From positions 108,446-172,445 of the forward strand of contig JBAXKJ010000006.1 in assembly GCA_037137375.1 (NCBI GenBank): 64,000 nt of DNA, written 5' to 3'. Position 1 is the first letter of the stretch. Each line of letters starts with the position of its first letter. The DNA comes from CAINVV01 sp037137375 (GTDB lineage Bacteria; Bacteroidota; Bacteroidia; Bacteroidales; Prolixibacteraceae). Of this stretch, positions 6,675-16,610 are shown in pieces. The notes beneath the pieces are model-generated. The model saw only the letters and a list, made by a program, of their open reading frames with translations. It did no database searches and was not told where the DNA came from. A program made the translations under genes and the position numbers.

Positions 6675-8579
6675 ATGAGAAAGAAATTCCGTAGGACCAA
6701 CTTGCCAAGAATCATCATTCAATGGGGCGTAATAGCCTTTGTTGCTATTCTCGCCCTAATGCCCTTTATCAATGACTATACTCCTGATTTCGAAGCTTAT
6801 TGCCCATTCGGGGGAATCCAGGCACTGAGCAGTTTTTTCCTGAATAATTCACTCGCCTGCACAATGACTTCTGCTCAGATTGCCATGGGAGTGATGCTCA
6901 TCATCGGAATACTCTTGTTCAGCAAACTCTTTTGTGCTTATATCTGTCCGATAGGAACGATCAGCGAATGGCTGGGAACGATGGGAGACAAGATTAAGGT
7001 CAGGATCACCCTCAAGGGCCTGACAGACAAGATCTTCAGATCCTTAAAATACATTCTGCTCTTCATTACCTTCTATTTCACCCTGGCATCCAACGAATTA
7101 TTCTGCAAGAAGTTTGATCCTTACTATGCCGTTTCCACGGGTTTCAGCATGGATGTGGTTCTTTTATATGCTTCGCTTGCAATTGCCCTGGTGATTATTG
7201 GCTCGATCTTCATCCGTCTGCTTTGGTGTAAATATCTTTGTCCACTGGGGGCTGTCTCCAATATCATCAAATTCAGCTGGTTCTTCATCGGCGTAATCGG
7301 AATTTATATCATCTTACTGAAGCTCGGACTCACTATTCATTATGCATGGCCGCTTGGTGTTGCCTCTCTTGGAGGTTACTTGCTCGAGATCTTCGGGGAG
7401 AAACTCACCTTCTCTTCAGTCGCCAAAATCACCCGTAACGAAATAACCTGTACGGATTGTCAATTATGCAGCCGCCGTTGTCCGCAGGCCATCGATGTTG
7501 CCAATCTGAAGGTTGTCAATGATATAGATTGTAATCTTTGCGGAGAATGCATCATCGTTTGCCCTGTAAAAGATACTGTTCAGATCAATAAGAACACCAA
7601 ACTGAAATGGCTGCCTGTCATTGCAACGGTATGCCTGGTTACTATTGGATTGATATTGAGCACATTCTGGGAGCTTCCAACCATTAACCAGATCTGGGCC
7701 GGCAAGACAGAAATGGACAACAGCAAGATCTTCACCCAATCCGGATTAAAGAATATCAAGTGTTATGGAAGCTCCATGGCCTTTGCCGCGCAAATGAAGA
7801 ATATGAAGGGAGTCCTGGGTGTTTCGACTTACGTTACTTCACATACCGTGAAAGTCTGGTACGATCCTTCCGTTCTTTCCAATGAAAAGATTCAGGCGGC
7901 CTTATTTACGCCAAGCAAGACACCGGTAAGAATTTTAGAAAAAGGCATCAAAGAAGTTAAGGTAGCATCATTATTACTTGATCACTTCTTTGATCCGTTG
8001 GATTTCACCTATCTGACTATACTACTTCAGGAGAAAACCGACGCCGTTGGATTGGAAACTGAATTTAACTGCCCGGTAAGGGTGAGAATCTATTTCCCGG
8101 CTACTTCAACCACTACTGAAGCGCAACTCAAGGAACAACTGGAATCAAAATCTATTATAGTAGAAGTTTCAGGAAAGAAGAAGTCTATTGACCTGGCTTA
8201 CAGAGTCGTCAATAATATAGAATTCAGCATGATAGCTACCAAGGATTATGCTAAAAAAATGTTCCAGCCTTATGTCAGGGAATTTAACGGTAAATCAAAA
8301 TATGATGTTGCCTTATTGGATACGCTAAACATTGCATTGGGTTCAAACAAATATAACACCAAGACCCTACCCTATCTGATCAGCCATATTTCAAACGATG
8401 ATGGTGTGGTGGGATTTCAGTCCCAACTTGATTCAACACTTCAGATTAATTTCCAGCTAATTTATGTTAATTCAGTGACCAAACCGGAAAATATTCTGAA
8501 AGCCCTGAAGAGTGATTCTCTATCTGTAATATACAGTGACGGAGAAAAAGGGAAAATACCCAATATGTACAAATTCTGA
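6675..8579 (+). CDS. NapH/CcoG-like 4Fe-4S membrane protein with HMA-like segment
   Basis: The 634-residue membrane iron-sulfur protein has about five transmembrane helices in the first 330 residues. Two Cys-x3-Cys-Pro motifs sit at membrane edges (CAYICP from residue 87, CKYLCP from 185). A cytosolic two-cluster ferredoxin domain follows (CTDCQLCSRRCP from 259, CNLCGECIIVCP from 286). After a further helix (about 310-330) a segment near 355-415 resembles a heavy-metal-associated domain (VLGVSTYVTSHTVKVWYDP) but keeps only one cysteine (KNIKCYGS). The remaining 200 residues are unassigned. It probably passes electrons across or along the membrane. Position before a TonB receptor suggests metal reduction or uptake, which is inference. 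Confidence 0.8.
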   Translation: MRKKFRRTNLPRIIIQWGVIAFVAILALMPFINDYTPDFEAYCPFGGIQALSSFFLNNSLACTMTSAQIAMGVMLIIGILLFSKLFCAYICPIGTISEWLGTMGDKIKVRITLKGLTDKIFRSLKYILLFITFYFTLASNELFCKKFDPYYAVSTGFSMDVVLLYASLAIALVIIGSIFIRLLWCKYLCPLGAVSNIIKFSWFFIGVIGIYIILLKLGLTIHYAWPLGVASLGGYLLEIFGEKLTFSSVAKITRNEITCTDCQLCSRRCPQAIDVANLKVVNDIDCNLCGECIIVCPVKDTVQINKNTKLKWLPVIATVCLVTIGLILSTFWELPTINQIWAGKTEMDNSKIFTQSGLKNIKCYGSSMAFAAQMKNMKGVLGVSTYVTSHTVKVWYDPSVLSNEKIQAALFTPSKTPVRILEKGIKEVKVASLLLDHFFDPLDFTYLTILLQEKTDAVGLETEFNCPVRVRIYFPATSTTTEAQLKEQLESKSIIVEVSGKKKSIDLAYRVVNNIEFSMIATKDYAKKMFQPYVREFNGKSKYDVALLDTLNIALGSNKYNTKTLPYLISHISNDDGVVGFQSQLDSTLQINFQLIYVNSVTKPENILKALKSDSLSVIYSDGEKGKIPNMYKF

Positions 8580-8609
8580 TGTAAATTTGGAACGCTAACT
8601 CAAAACATA

Positions 8610-11480
8610 ATGTGTCTACTGAAAAAATACTTACTATTTATTCTTCTGTGCCTTTGCACTTTTGAGTTATCCTATGCCCAGAATAATGTCAAATTCACGG
8701 GAAAGATCGTGGACAAAAAAAGTGGTGCAAAGATTGAACTCGTTGCCGTTCAGATAAAAGAGCTAAACAGGTGGACTACTTCCGATGTGCAGGGCTTTTT
8801 TATGTTTGACAAAATTCCTTCCGGGAGCTATACCATTCAGGCTGTTTGCCTCGGTTATGAGCCAATTGAGAAAGTGGTAAAAATAAATAGTCAGACAGAT
8901 GTATTCTCCATTGAGATGGTCGAATCCACCCTTGCTCTGGAGGAGGTCGTAGTGGTTGCAAAGGAAAAAACCAGCCTCAGTTCTTCTTCCAAGATAGAGA
9001 GTGCTGCCCTGAATCATGTCCAGCCCACCAACCTGGCGGACATCATGCAACTAGTACCCGGACAGATCACCTTAAATCCGGACATGTCCAAGAATAACCA
9101 GATAACCTTACGCGATATCAATACCGCCAGCGGCGTCACAAGGAATAACCCAGATAACACCAGCGCCATGGGAACCGCCATCATTGTAGACGGTACGCCT
9201 GTAAATAACGACGCTAACATGCAAACGCTCAACACTGTATCTGGAGGAACGGCGCAGGGCTATTCAACTTCAGGGCAAGGGGTTGACCTTCGGCAAATTG
9301 CAACCGACAACATCGAATCGGTGGAGGTTATTCGGGGGATCCCTTCGGTTGAATACGGCGAACTGACCACCGGTGCCGTCCTGGTAAGGACAAAAGCCGG
9401 AAAGACCAAGTTGAATGTGAAAATGAAAGCGGATCCCAAGATCAAGAATGCTACTTTGTCCAAAGGATTCTTGCTTCCCGGTGATAACAATGGTGCAATG
9501 AACGTGGATCTTGACTATACGAATGCTTTTGATGACATGAGGGTACCTACCAAAAGCTACAACCGCGTGACAGGGCAATTAGGTTATTCCAACACCTATT
9601 TCAGGAAGTCCAATCCATTGAGTGTTAACGCAAAAGTATCCTATTTCAGCACGATCGATAACAATAAGAATGATCCTGACATGCTCCAGCGGGAAATTTA
9701 TCAAGCTAAGGAGCGGAGTATTGGATTCAAACTTTTCGGCACCTGGGTCGTGAAGAAGCCCTGGATGACCAGTCTAACCTATAATTTTGCCGGCGACTTC
9801 GAAAATCAGGATTACTATGAGTATCGGGTCACTTCCAGCAGTGGGGCTGTACCGCTTCCTACTTCCACCATTTCGGGAGAGTCTGTGGGCACTTTGCTTC
9901 CCTCTTCCTACGACAGTCAGCTAAACATTGAGGGTAAACCTTACAGTTATTTTGCCACAATAAAGGGAAATGCGGTAGGCAAGTACGGGAAAGTGAGCAG
10001 CAACCTGATGTATGGTGTGGAGTGGAGAACAACAGGTAATAGTGGTGCAGGGCGTATTTACGATCCTACACGTCCACCTTCCGGTGCCTCTACAACCCGT
10101 CCAAGGTCCTTCAAGGATATTCCTGCCAATAAAAATCTGGCGCTATTCATCGAGGAGAAATTTAATATTCCAATTGGGCCTACCAACCTAAAAGCACAGG
10201 CAGGACTTAGGTACAACAACATGCTGCCGACAGGTCTATTCTCTACCAAGGGTTTCATGTCGGTAGAACCACGGCTCAATATGACCTATGACATTTTGCA
10301 GCGGAAGAACGCCGGGAATTTCAATGATCTGTCGCTTCGTTTCGGGTACGGACAGACTTCCAAGACTCCTTCGATGATCTATTTGTATCCTGATAAGGCT
10401 TATCATGATGAGATCGGATTTAATTATTATCCTGATCTTCTAGTGATTACAACAAAGGTAATTGATGGTGTCACCAATCCTGATTTAAAACCCACTACGA
10501 ATACCAAATTTGAAACAGGGGTCGACTTTACGCTCTTTGGGGTAAAAGTCATGCTGACAGGATTCAAGGAGAATATCAAAAATGGATTCACTTGGGAGAG
10601 TGAATATTATGTAATGAATTATAAATTGTGGAACCCTTTGGCAGGTGCCGGAAAAACCCCAACTTTTTCGAATGGCGAGATTACCTACAAAGAGAATGGG
10701 CAAACAATGCGCCTCCCTTATACCAATGCCCAGGTTTATGCCAAATACAATCTTCCAAAAAACTCCTATAATATTGACAAACAAGGAATTGAATATGTGA
10801 TCAATTTCGGAAGGGTGAAACCCCTGCGTTCCACATTTTCTGTAGATGGGGCGTACTACCATATCAAGAAAATTTCCCAGGTATTGCCCTATGCTGAAGA
10901 AAAATTGATGAGTTACCTGGGTCAGAAGTTTCCATATTTACCAGTATATCCTGGCGGTGACGGGGATGTTCTACAGAGACTCAATTCAAATTTTCAGATT
11001 GTTACGCATATTCCTGAGTTAAGAATGGTAACCTCTTTGAGTACTCAGGTAATCTGGCTCGATAAGGCCGTCAATTACTGGGCCGATGATAGTGGCAAAC
11101 CAGTCTATTTTTCCAAGGGGGCAAACAATCAGAAAAATTATGGCGTTACTGAAGGAGTTGATAAATTATTTGTCGATCCGATTGGATATTATGACAAAAG
11201 CATGGCTTTTCATCCCTGGCAAAGCAATATGACTTACGATTCTCCATACACTTTCATGGTAAAAGAGTACAAGAGCAACAACTACAATGTGGTAAGCTAT
11301 CCTGTCAATTTCCAGATTAATCTGAAGCTCACCAAAGAAATTGGTCAAAGTGCTAAATTGTCATTTTTCGTCAACAATATTCTCAACAGCAAGCCTTTGT
11401 TCAAGAATCCCAATACCGATTATTATTTAAGACGTAACCAAACGGCGTATTTTGGGGCAGAATTAAAATTTGTATTGTAA
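8610..11480 (+). CDS. TonB-dependent outer-membrane receptor
   Basis: The 956-residue receptor has a signal peptide (about 1-23) followed by a carboxypeptidase-regulatory-like beta-sandwich (about 27-110). A plug domain follows (about 125-255, with IIVDGTPVNND and IESVEVIRGIPSVEYGELTTGAVLVRTK), then a 22-strand-type barrel ending in the aromatic YFGAELKFVL. Such proteins import large ligands using TonB energy. It is not followed by a SusD homologue, so a glycan role is unlikely. Instead it is followed by DUF4876 and DUF6850 proteins and preceded by a 4Fe-4S membrane protein, which favours a metal complex or cofactor as ligand. The substrate is not determinable here. Confidence 0.93.
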   Translation: MCLLKKYLLFILLCLCTFELSYAQNNVKFTGKIVDKKSGAKIELVAVQIKELNRWTTSDVQGFFMFDKIPSGSYTIQAVCLGYEPIEKVVKINSQTDVFSIEMVESTLALEEVVVVAKEKTSLSSSSKIESAALNHVQPTNLADIMQLVPGQITLNPDMSKNNQITLRDINTASGVTRNNPDNTSAMGTAIIVDGTPVNNDANMQTLNTVSGGTAQGYSTSGQGVDLRQIATDNIESVEVIRGIPSVEYGELTTGAVLVRTKAGKTKLNVKMKADPKIKNATLSKGFLLPGDNNGAMNVDLDYTNAFDDMRVPTKSYNRVTGQLGYSNTYFRKSNPLSVNAKVSYFSTIDNNKNDPDMLQREIYQAKERSIGFKLFGTWVVKKPWMTSLTYNFAGDFENQDYYEYRVTSSSGAVPLPTSTISGESVGTLLPSSYDSQLNIEGKPYSYFATIKGNAVGKYGKVSSNLMYGVEWRTTGNSGAGRIYDPTRPPSGASTTRPRSFKDIPANKNLALFIEEKFNIPIGPTNLKAQAGLRYNNMLPTGLFSTKGFMSVEPRLNMTYDILQRKNAGNFNDLSLRFGYGQTSKTPSMIYLYPDKAYHDEIGFNYYPDLLVITTKVIDGVTNPDLKPTTNTKFETGVDFTLFGVKVMLTGFKENIKNGFTWESEYYVMNYKLWNPLAGAGKTPTFSNGEITYKENGQTMRLPYTNAQVYAKYNLPKNSYNIDKQGIEYVINFGRVKPLRSTFSVDGAYYHIKKISQVLPYAEEKLMSYLGQKFPYLPVYPGGDGDVLQRLNSNFQIVTHIPELRMVTSLSTQVIWLDKAVNYWADDSGKPVYFSKGANNQKNYGVTEGVDKLFVDPIGYYDKSMAFHPWQSNMTYDSPYTFMVKEYKSNNYNVVSYPVNFQINLKLTKEIGQSAKLSFFVNNILNSKPLFKNPNTDYYLRRNQTAYFGAELKFVL

Positions 11481-11505
11481 AACGTTTAACCTTGAAATTT
11501 CAACC

Positions 11506-12717
11506 GTGAAAAAGCAAGTAATCATATCAATCTTACTGTTAGGGATCCTCGCAATAAGTTGCAGGAAGCAGATGACTCCCACCTACACCCTGACTGTTCC
11601 GCTCACTTTTCCATCTGGTTTTAATCTTTCCGGTGTTCCCGATGGAACTCAGGTGAAATTAACCAACTCCCTGACCGGAAGGGAATCAGTTCTGGTTACC
11701 AAAGGTGGCACTGGAATCGTGTCCTCCATTTTAGCTGAAGGATCCTATGACGGCAACTGCAGCTTCACAATAAAAGTCGGCAACGACGATTATATATTCA
11801 ATGGAATCTTATCCAAGGTACTCCTGAACAAAGATGCAAGCGTTCCAATGCCATTGGTGTTGGCAAAAAATAATGGGGGCTTTGTCATCAAAGAGATCTA
11901 CTTTGCCGGCTCAAGAACACCAGATGCCAAAACTTATTATTCAGACCAGTTTCATGAAATATTTAACAATTCTAACGATACACTATATGCGGATGGGCTT
12001 TGCATCGGATTTCTCGAGCAAACACCCACTGCCCCAAATGTTTGGGTGAATGCCGATGGCAGCATCATGAGCGCTTTGCCTACCATTTTCCAGCAATGGA
12101 TTATCCCCGGAACCGGAAAAGAGCATCCTGTATTACCCGGGAAAAGTATTGTGATTGCTCAGGATGGAATCGACCACCAGACAGATCCAAACGGGAACCC
12201 TCTGTCTCCGGTGAACCTGGCAAAAGCTGATTGGGAAAGTTATTGTGCAGCGGCAGGGAAGGATACTGATTCTCCCGGCGTCCCTAATATGACCCTGATG
12301 TACACCACCTCCATTTCGTCGGTCGACTGGCTCCATTCAGTTTTCGGATATGCAGAGATTATTTATCGTTTGCCGATACCCTGGGAGCAATTTGTCGCTA
12401 ACCCTGCAAATTTCAAAACAAAGCCGGGAAGTACTTCAACAACTCAGTATATGATGGTTCCATCCAGTTATGTGATCGATGGCGTTGAGATTGTCTATCC
12501 GGATGAAACCAAACGCTACAAAAGATTGCCCAACACCATTGATGCAGGTTATACCTGGATAGATGGTGGAACTTATTGCTCTAAATCAATCAGAAGAAAA
12601 GCTAAACTTATCGTTGACGGTCGTGTAATTTACAAAGACACTAATAATTCGACCAACGACTTTTTGCACGATCTTGTTCCAACCCCCTGGGTGAATCCTA
12701 CTGTTGTCGAAAACTAA
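11506..12717 (+). CDS. DUF4876-like surface lipoprotein
   Basis: A lipoprotein of about 403 residues: MKKQVIISILLLGILAISC places the lipidated Cys at residue 19. An N-terminal beta domain (YTLTVPLTFPSGFNLSGV...) is followed by a larger domain with VIKEIYFAGSRTPDAKTYYSDQFHEI. This resembles the DUF4876 family of Bacteroidota. Start: the frame is open from a TTG at 11470 inside the receptor gene, but GTG at 11506 gives a clean lipoprotein signal and is preferred. Gene order suggests it is the outer-membrane partner of the receptor just upstream (25 bp). Its ligand is unknown. Confidence 0.8.
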   Translation: MKKQVIISILLLGILAISCRKQMTPTYTLTVPLTFPSGFNLSGVPDGTQVKLTNSLTGRESVLVTKGGTGIVSSILAEGSYDGNCSFTIKVGNDDYIFNGILSKVLLNKDASVPMPLVLAKNNGGFVIKEIYFAGSRTPDAKTYYSDQFHEIFNNSNDTLYADGLCIGFLEQTPTAPNVWVNADGSIMSALPTIFQQWIIPGTGKEHPVLPGKSIVIAQDGIDHQTDPNGNPLSPVNLAKADWESYCAAAGKDTDSPGVPNMTLMYTTSISSVDWLHSVFGYAEIIYRLPIPWEQFVANPANFKTKPGSTSTTQYMMVPSSYVIDGVEIVYPDETKRYKRLPNTIDAGYTWIDGGTYCSKSIRRKAKLIVDGRVIYKDTNNSTNDFLHDLVPTPWVNPTVVEN

Positions 12718-12778
12718 TATTTATTCATAAAATTGCCTCTGTTCAAAGCAGGGGTAATTGATTCACAACCATTCTCAG

Positions 12779-14353
12779 ATGCAAATCAACGTGAAAAAAA
12801 GGTTTCTTGTCATCTTACTGCTGGCCATGTTTATACAAGGCTTTGCAGGTGACTCCCTGCGTGTCAATTCATTCAATACTTTCCGGCTAATAAGGACAGA
12901 AAATAGTTGGCTTGAGACTGGAAATGCTGCAGGATTGGTTTTTAATCAACCTACCAACCGGGTGAATTTTGAGACCGGGCTCGACCGTGGGGAGGGTGAT
13001 TATCACCGTATCCGTGAAGGCAATAGCATCAATGACTACTCTTTCTCGACCGAAAGTTACCAGGTGCAAAAGAAACGGATGTTCTTTTACGGAAAATTTG
13101 CTTACCATTACCGCGACGAGAGCGGAGGACAATGGAACGGAACCTACGACCCCTACAACGGGAACCCTTATATTCTAGCCGATTCAGTGTCGGGAATCAA
13201 TTACCATAAGGAGTATTACAATCTGGCCGGCGGAGTGGGTTACAAGCTGAATAAAAAGATTTCGCTGGGTTGCAGCATCGATTATTATGCTGGTGTAGCT
13301 GCAAAACAAAAGGATCCCCGTCCCCAAAATGTGTATGTCAGATTTAAGATCAATCCAGGTCTGATCCTAACTACCCCGAAATACAAATTGGGAATTGATG
13401 CCGGATACAGTAACCGCAAGGAGGAGATTGGCTACGAAGTATTCAGAAGTAACTTTTCACCAAGCTATTTTACCTTCAAAGGTTTTGGGTTCTATTCGAA
13501 AGAGATCGGCACGGGTTTTGACCGTTTTGTCACGGCCAATGAATATTACGGGGGAATACAGCTGGAGAAAAATTTGAAGCATACCTTAACTCTGACAGAA
13601 ATTAGATTTAACTACAACGCGGAAGGCACGGAAGATGGAAGCTCAGTCATTCGGAAGCTGGATGGGGGTGACTGGATTACTTACAACGCGGTGTTGAACG
13701 AACAGATCAATATTCGCAAAGCATTAAATACCCATATTATAAAAGCCAATTTTTCCTTTTTCAGTGGCGATGGAAACGAATTCTTGCAGAATGTCGTATA
13801 CGAGGGAACCTGGAATGTCCCAAGGTATGTAACCAGTGCAGTATACTTTAAGTTTAACAGACAGACACTCAATGGAACGGTCTCTTACAATTACCTAAAA
13901 ATGAAAGATGAAGGGAAAATCAACTGGGATGTGAAAGCAATAGCTAATGTTCTCAATAACCTTGAGCATTATTATTACATTCCTGAAATCTTCAGTTCAG
14001 CCTATACCAATATCACTGGCGAACTCTGCCTTCAGAAAAATCTCTATTTTAGAAAATACCATTTAGCTTTGGCCGTGAATACTGGTTATACCTCAAATTT
14101 ATCGAATGACCTTCAACTCTCCTCTTTGACAGAAATTACCAAAAAGGAACGAAAGGATGTGTACCAGCAGGAGTTCGATTTCTATGCTTCGAGTCTGTTT
14201 AAGGCAGGGGCAGAAGTAAAGTTGGGTGGCAATTTTATCAAAGTCAAAAATATTGGACAGACTTACCTGAGCCTTTATTTCGATCAAGTTACACAAGTGG
14301 AGGGAGATCAGGATTTTAGCCGATTTGGCGTCAAACTGGGGTTTGCTTTCTAA
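12779..14353 (+). CDS. outer-membrane beta-barrel protein, DUF6850-like
   Basis: The 524-residue protein has a signal peptide (FLVILLLAMFIQGFAG) and alternating aromatic/polar strands ending FSRFGVKLGFAF, a classical barrel terminus. It resembles the DUF6850 outer-membrane family that accompanies DUF4876 lipoproteins and TonB receptors. There is no plug domain. The frame opens at a TTG at 12758; ATG at 12779 is chosen because it is a standard codon giving a normal signal peptide, with GTG at 12791 as another possibility. It probably forms part of the same uptake or export apparatus as the two preceding genes. Confidence 0.8.
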   Translation: MQINVKKRFLVILLLAMFIQGFAGDSLRVNSFNTFRLIRTENSWLETGNAAGLVFNQPTNRVNFETGLDRGEGDYHRIREGNSINDYSFSTESYQVQKKRMFFYGKFAYHYRDESGGQWNGTYDPYNGNPYILADSVSGINYHKEYYNLAGGVGYKLNKKISLGCSIDYYAGVAAKQKDPRPQNVYVRFKINPGLILTTPKYKLGIDAGYSNRKEEIGYEVFRSNFSPSYFTFKGFGFYSKEIGTGFDRFVTANEYYGGIQLEKNLKHTLTLTEIRFNYNAEGTEDGSSVIRKLDGGDWITYNAVLNEQINIRKALNTHIIKANFSFFSGDGNEFLQNVVYEGTWNVPRYVTSAVYFKFNRQTLNGTVSYNYLKMKDEGKINWDVKAIANVLNNLEHYYYIPEIFSSAYTNITGELCLQKNLYFRKYHLALAVNTGYTSNLSNDLQLSSLTEITKKERKDVYQQEFDFYASSLFKAGAEVKLGGNFIKVKNIGQTYLSLYFDQVTQVEGDQDFSRFGVKLGFAF

Positions 14354-14415
14354 CCCGTTGTTGTTTTACTTTTTCTATTATCCGCGAAGGCGGGATTAAT
14401 TAATTTATTACTAAG

Positions 14416-16584
14416 ATGAAATTCAAATTTTTACTATTGTTAGCGGTGCCGGTGTTTTTAATGTCGGCAAAAATTGATAAATCTTCTTCAGGTTTTGCCA
14501 TCGTCATTGACTCCAAAAGCTATAAGGAATCAGGCAAAGAAGTGGACGCCTACAAGGATGCCATTGAGCAGGAGGGTCTGAAATGCTTCCTGATCGTAGA
14601 CAAATGGGGTGTACCCGACTCCATCAAGAATTGCCTCAAAAACCTGTATCACTCGAAAGTGAACCCCATCGAAGGTGCCGTATTCATTGGCGACATCCCG
14701 GTTCCTATGCTTCGGGATGCCCCGCACCTCTCTTCTGCCTTCAAGATGGACCAGGACAGGTATGCCTGGGACCGCTCTTCCATTCCATCTGACAGGTTTT
14801 ATGATGACTTCGACCTTCAATTCACGTTTCTGAAGAAGGATGCAAAGTTTCCACTCTTATATTATTATAGCCTGAATGCCGATTCTCCTCAGAAACTAAC
14901 GGTGGAAATTTATACTGCCAGAATTAAACCTCCGGAAGGAAAAGACAAGTACCAGAAGCTTTCTCAATATCTTAAAAAAGTAGTCGCCTTTAAATTGAAT
15001 CCTTCACCTGTTGATCAAGTCCTGTATTTCACCGGACACGGTTACAACTCCGAAGATATGCTGACCTGGATGGATGAAAAAGTTGCCTTATACCAGCAGT
15101 TCGACTACCTGAGCGGACAGAAGAGCTTCATCCAGTACATCAATTTTCAGCAGGAAGAGCACATCAAATTCAGATTGCTTGCTGAACTGAAAAGGAAAGA
15201 CCTCGACCTTGCCCTATTGCATCATCATGGGGCGCCAACTACGCAGTTGCTGGATGGCACTCCTGAAACTAGTTCGATTCAAGGATCCATCGATAACATC
15301 AAATATTATCTCCGTTCGAAACTGGGCTCAGCCAAAACACCTGAAGCCATTGAGAAAACGAAGAAATCTTACATGCAGTCGCTGGGAGTCCCGGAAGCCT
15401 GGTTCGATGGCACTTTTGACAAGAAACAACAGGAGGCTGATTCCATTTACAATGCCCGTCTCGATATCAATGTCGAGGACCTGGTCGATTACAAACCCAA
15501 TGCCCGGATGATACAATTTGACGCCTGTTTCAACGGATCGTACCATCTGGATAGTTATATGGCGGCAACCTATCTTTTCAACGAGGGTCAAACCATTGTG
15601 ACACAAGCAAATTCCGTCAACTCCATTCAGGACAGATGGCCCGACGAAATGGCTGGCTTGCTGGGTCTCGGACTTAGGGCCGGATTCTGGAATATCGTGA
15701 ATCCTACCCTGGAGACACATCTAATTGGCGATCCGACCTTCGCATTCAAATCGAAGGACCCCACTTTGCAATTAAATGATTGGCGCGTACAGAAAAAAGG
15801 CGACCACGCATTTTGGGTGAAACAACTCAGCTCTCCATACGCAGACGTTCAGGCCCTGGCTTTGCACATGCTTTACCTTGGAGAAGGAAAAAAAGTATCC
15901 AATCTGCTGCTCGATCAGTATAAATCCTCCAAGAATTTTACGGTCCGGATGGAGGCATTCAAATTGCTCTCCTGGTGCAAGGATGATAATTTCATTCAGG
16001 CCATCAATTTAGGAGTCAGTGATTCTTATGAATTGATCCAGCGCTACGCAGCCAACTATATTGGAAGGAGCGGTCACGAATCTCACATCCCTTATTTGAT
16101 CAACGCCTTGCTGAGTAATAATACCGGAAAGCGGGTAAAATATCAGCTAAAGAACGCCCTTGCGGTTTATGATCCAGCCGTTTTATTGAAGGAAGTCGCC
16201 AGGCAAATTCCTGGTAAGGAGTTTCTGCTGGACAGCGGAGCCGAAAAAGCAGAGTTGGAAAAATCCATTGCCAGCGACTGCGGAAGGATGAAGAGATATG
16301 CCGATGAAGTCACCGATAAGAAATCGACCGCAAAGGAGAGGCTTTTCAGCATCAAGACTTTCCGCAACGACAATGCCCATCCCTATGTGGGTAGCCTGAT
16401 GGCCGTTTTGGATACAACCAAAAATGAGCCTCTGAAACTGGCGGGTTTGGAAATGCTGGGCTGGTTTGATTATTCAGTCAAACGACCAGAAATTGAGAAA
16501 TTTTGCAACAAAGTGATTCAATCCGGAAATCTCTCGCCAGCCTGCCGGAATGAAGCCATTAAGACCCTAAACAGGATCAAGTAG
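14416..16584 (+). CDS. gingipain-like (C25, caspase-fold) secreted protein with C-terminal helical repeats
   Basis: The 722-residue protein has a short signal peptide (about 1-18). Residues 20-440 look like the C25/clan CD fold: DSKSYKESGKEVDAYKDAI, AVFIGDIPVPM, a conserved SDRFYDDF segment, YFTGHGYN with His208, LLHHHGAP with His269-271, and FDACFNGSYHLDSYMAATYLF with Cys371. The end of that domain (IVTQANSVNS...HLIGDPTFAF) matches the gingipain pattern. His208 or the 269-271 cluster with Cys371 could form the dyad. Residues about 455-722 are HEAT-like helical repeats. No type IX sorting domain is seen, so it is likely periplasmic. It sits between the barrel and ABC genes; its substrate is unknown. 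Confidence 0.75.
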   Translation: MKFKFLLLLAVPVFLMSAKIDKSSSGFAIVIDSKSYKESGKEVDAYKDAIEQEGLKCFLIVDKWGVPDSIKNCLKNLYHSKVNPIEGAVFIGDIPVPMLRDAPHLSSAFKMDQDRYAWDRSSIPSDRFYDDFDLQFTFLKKDAKFPLLYYYSLNADSPQKLTVEIYTARIKPPEGKDKYQKLSQYLKKVVAFKLNPSPVDQVLYFTGHGYNSEDMLTWMDEKVALYQQFDYLSGQKSFIQYINFQQEEHIKFRLLAELKRKDLDLALLHHHGAPTTQLLDGTPETSSIQGSIDNIKYYLRSKLGSAKTPEAIEKTKKSYMQSLGVPEAWFDGTFDKKQQEADSIYNARLDINVEDLVDYKPNARMIQFDACFNGSYHLDSYMAATYLFNEGQTIVTQANSVNSIQDRWPDEMAGLLGLGLRAGFWNIVNPTLETHLIGDPTFAFKSKDPTLQLNDWRVQKKGDHAFWVKQLSSPYADVQALALHMLYLGEGKKVSNLLLDQYKSSKNFTVRMEAFKLLSWCKDDNFIQAINLGVSDSYELIQRYAANYIGRSGHESHIPYLINALLSNNTGKRVKYQLKNALAVYDPAVLLKEVARQIPGKEFLLDSGAEKAELEKSIASDCGRMKRYADEVTDKKSTAKERLFSIKTFRNDNAHPYVGSLMAVLDTTKNEPLKLAGLEMLGWFDYSVKRPEIEKFCNKVIQSGNLSPACRNEAIKTLNRIK

Positions 16585-16610
16585 CAGACAAACAGGTAAT
16601 TAAATATATT

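Noticed and set aside
14383..14402. Small hairpin CCGC-GAAG-GCGG before the gingipain-like gene as a terminator
   Set aside because: The stem is short and bulged and no T run follows, so I could not support it.
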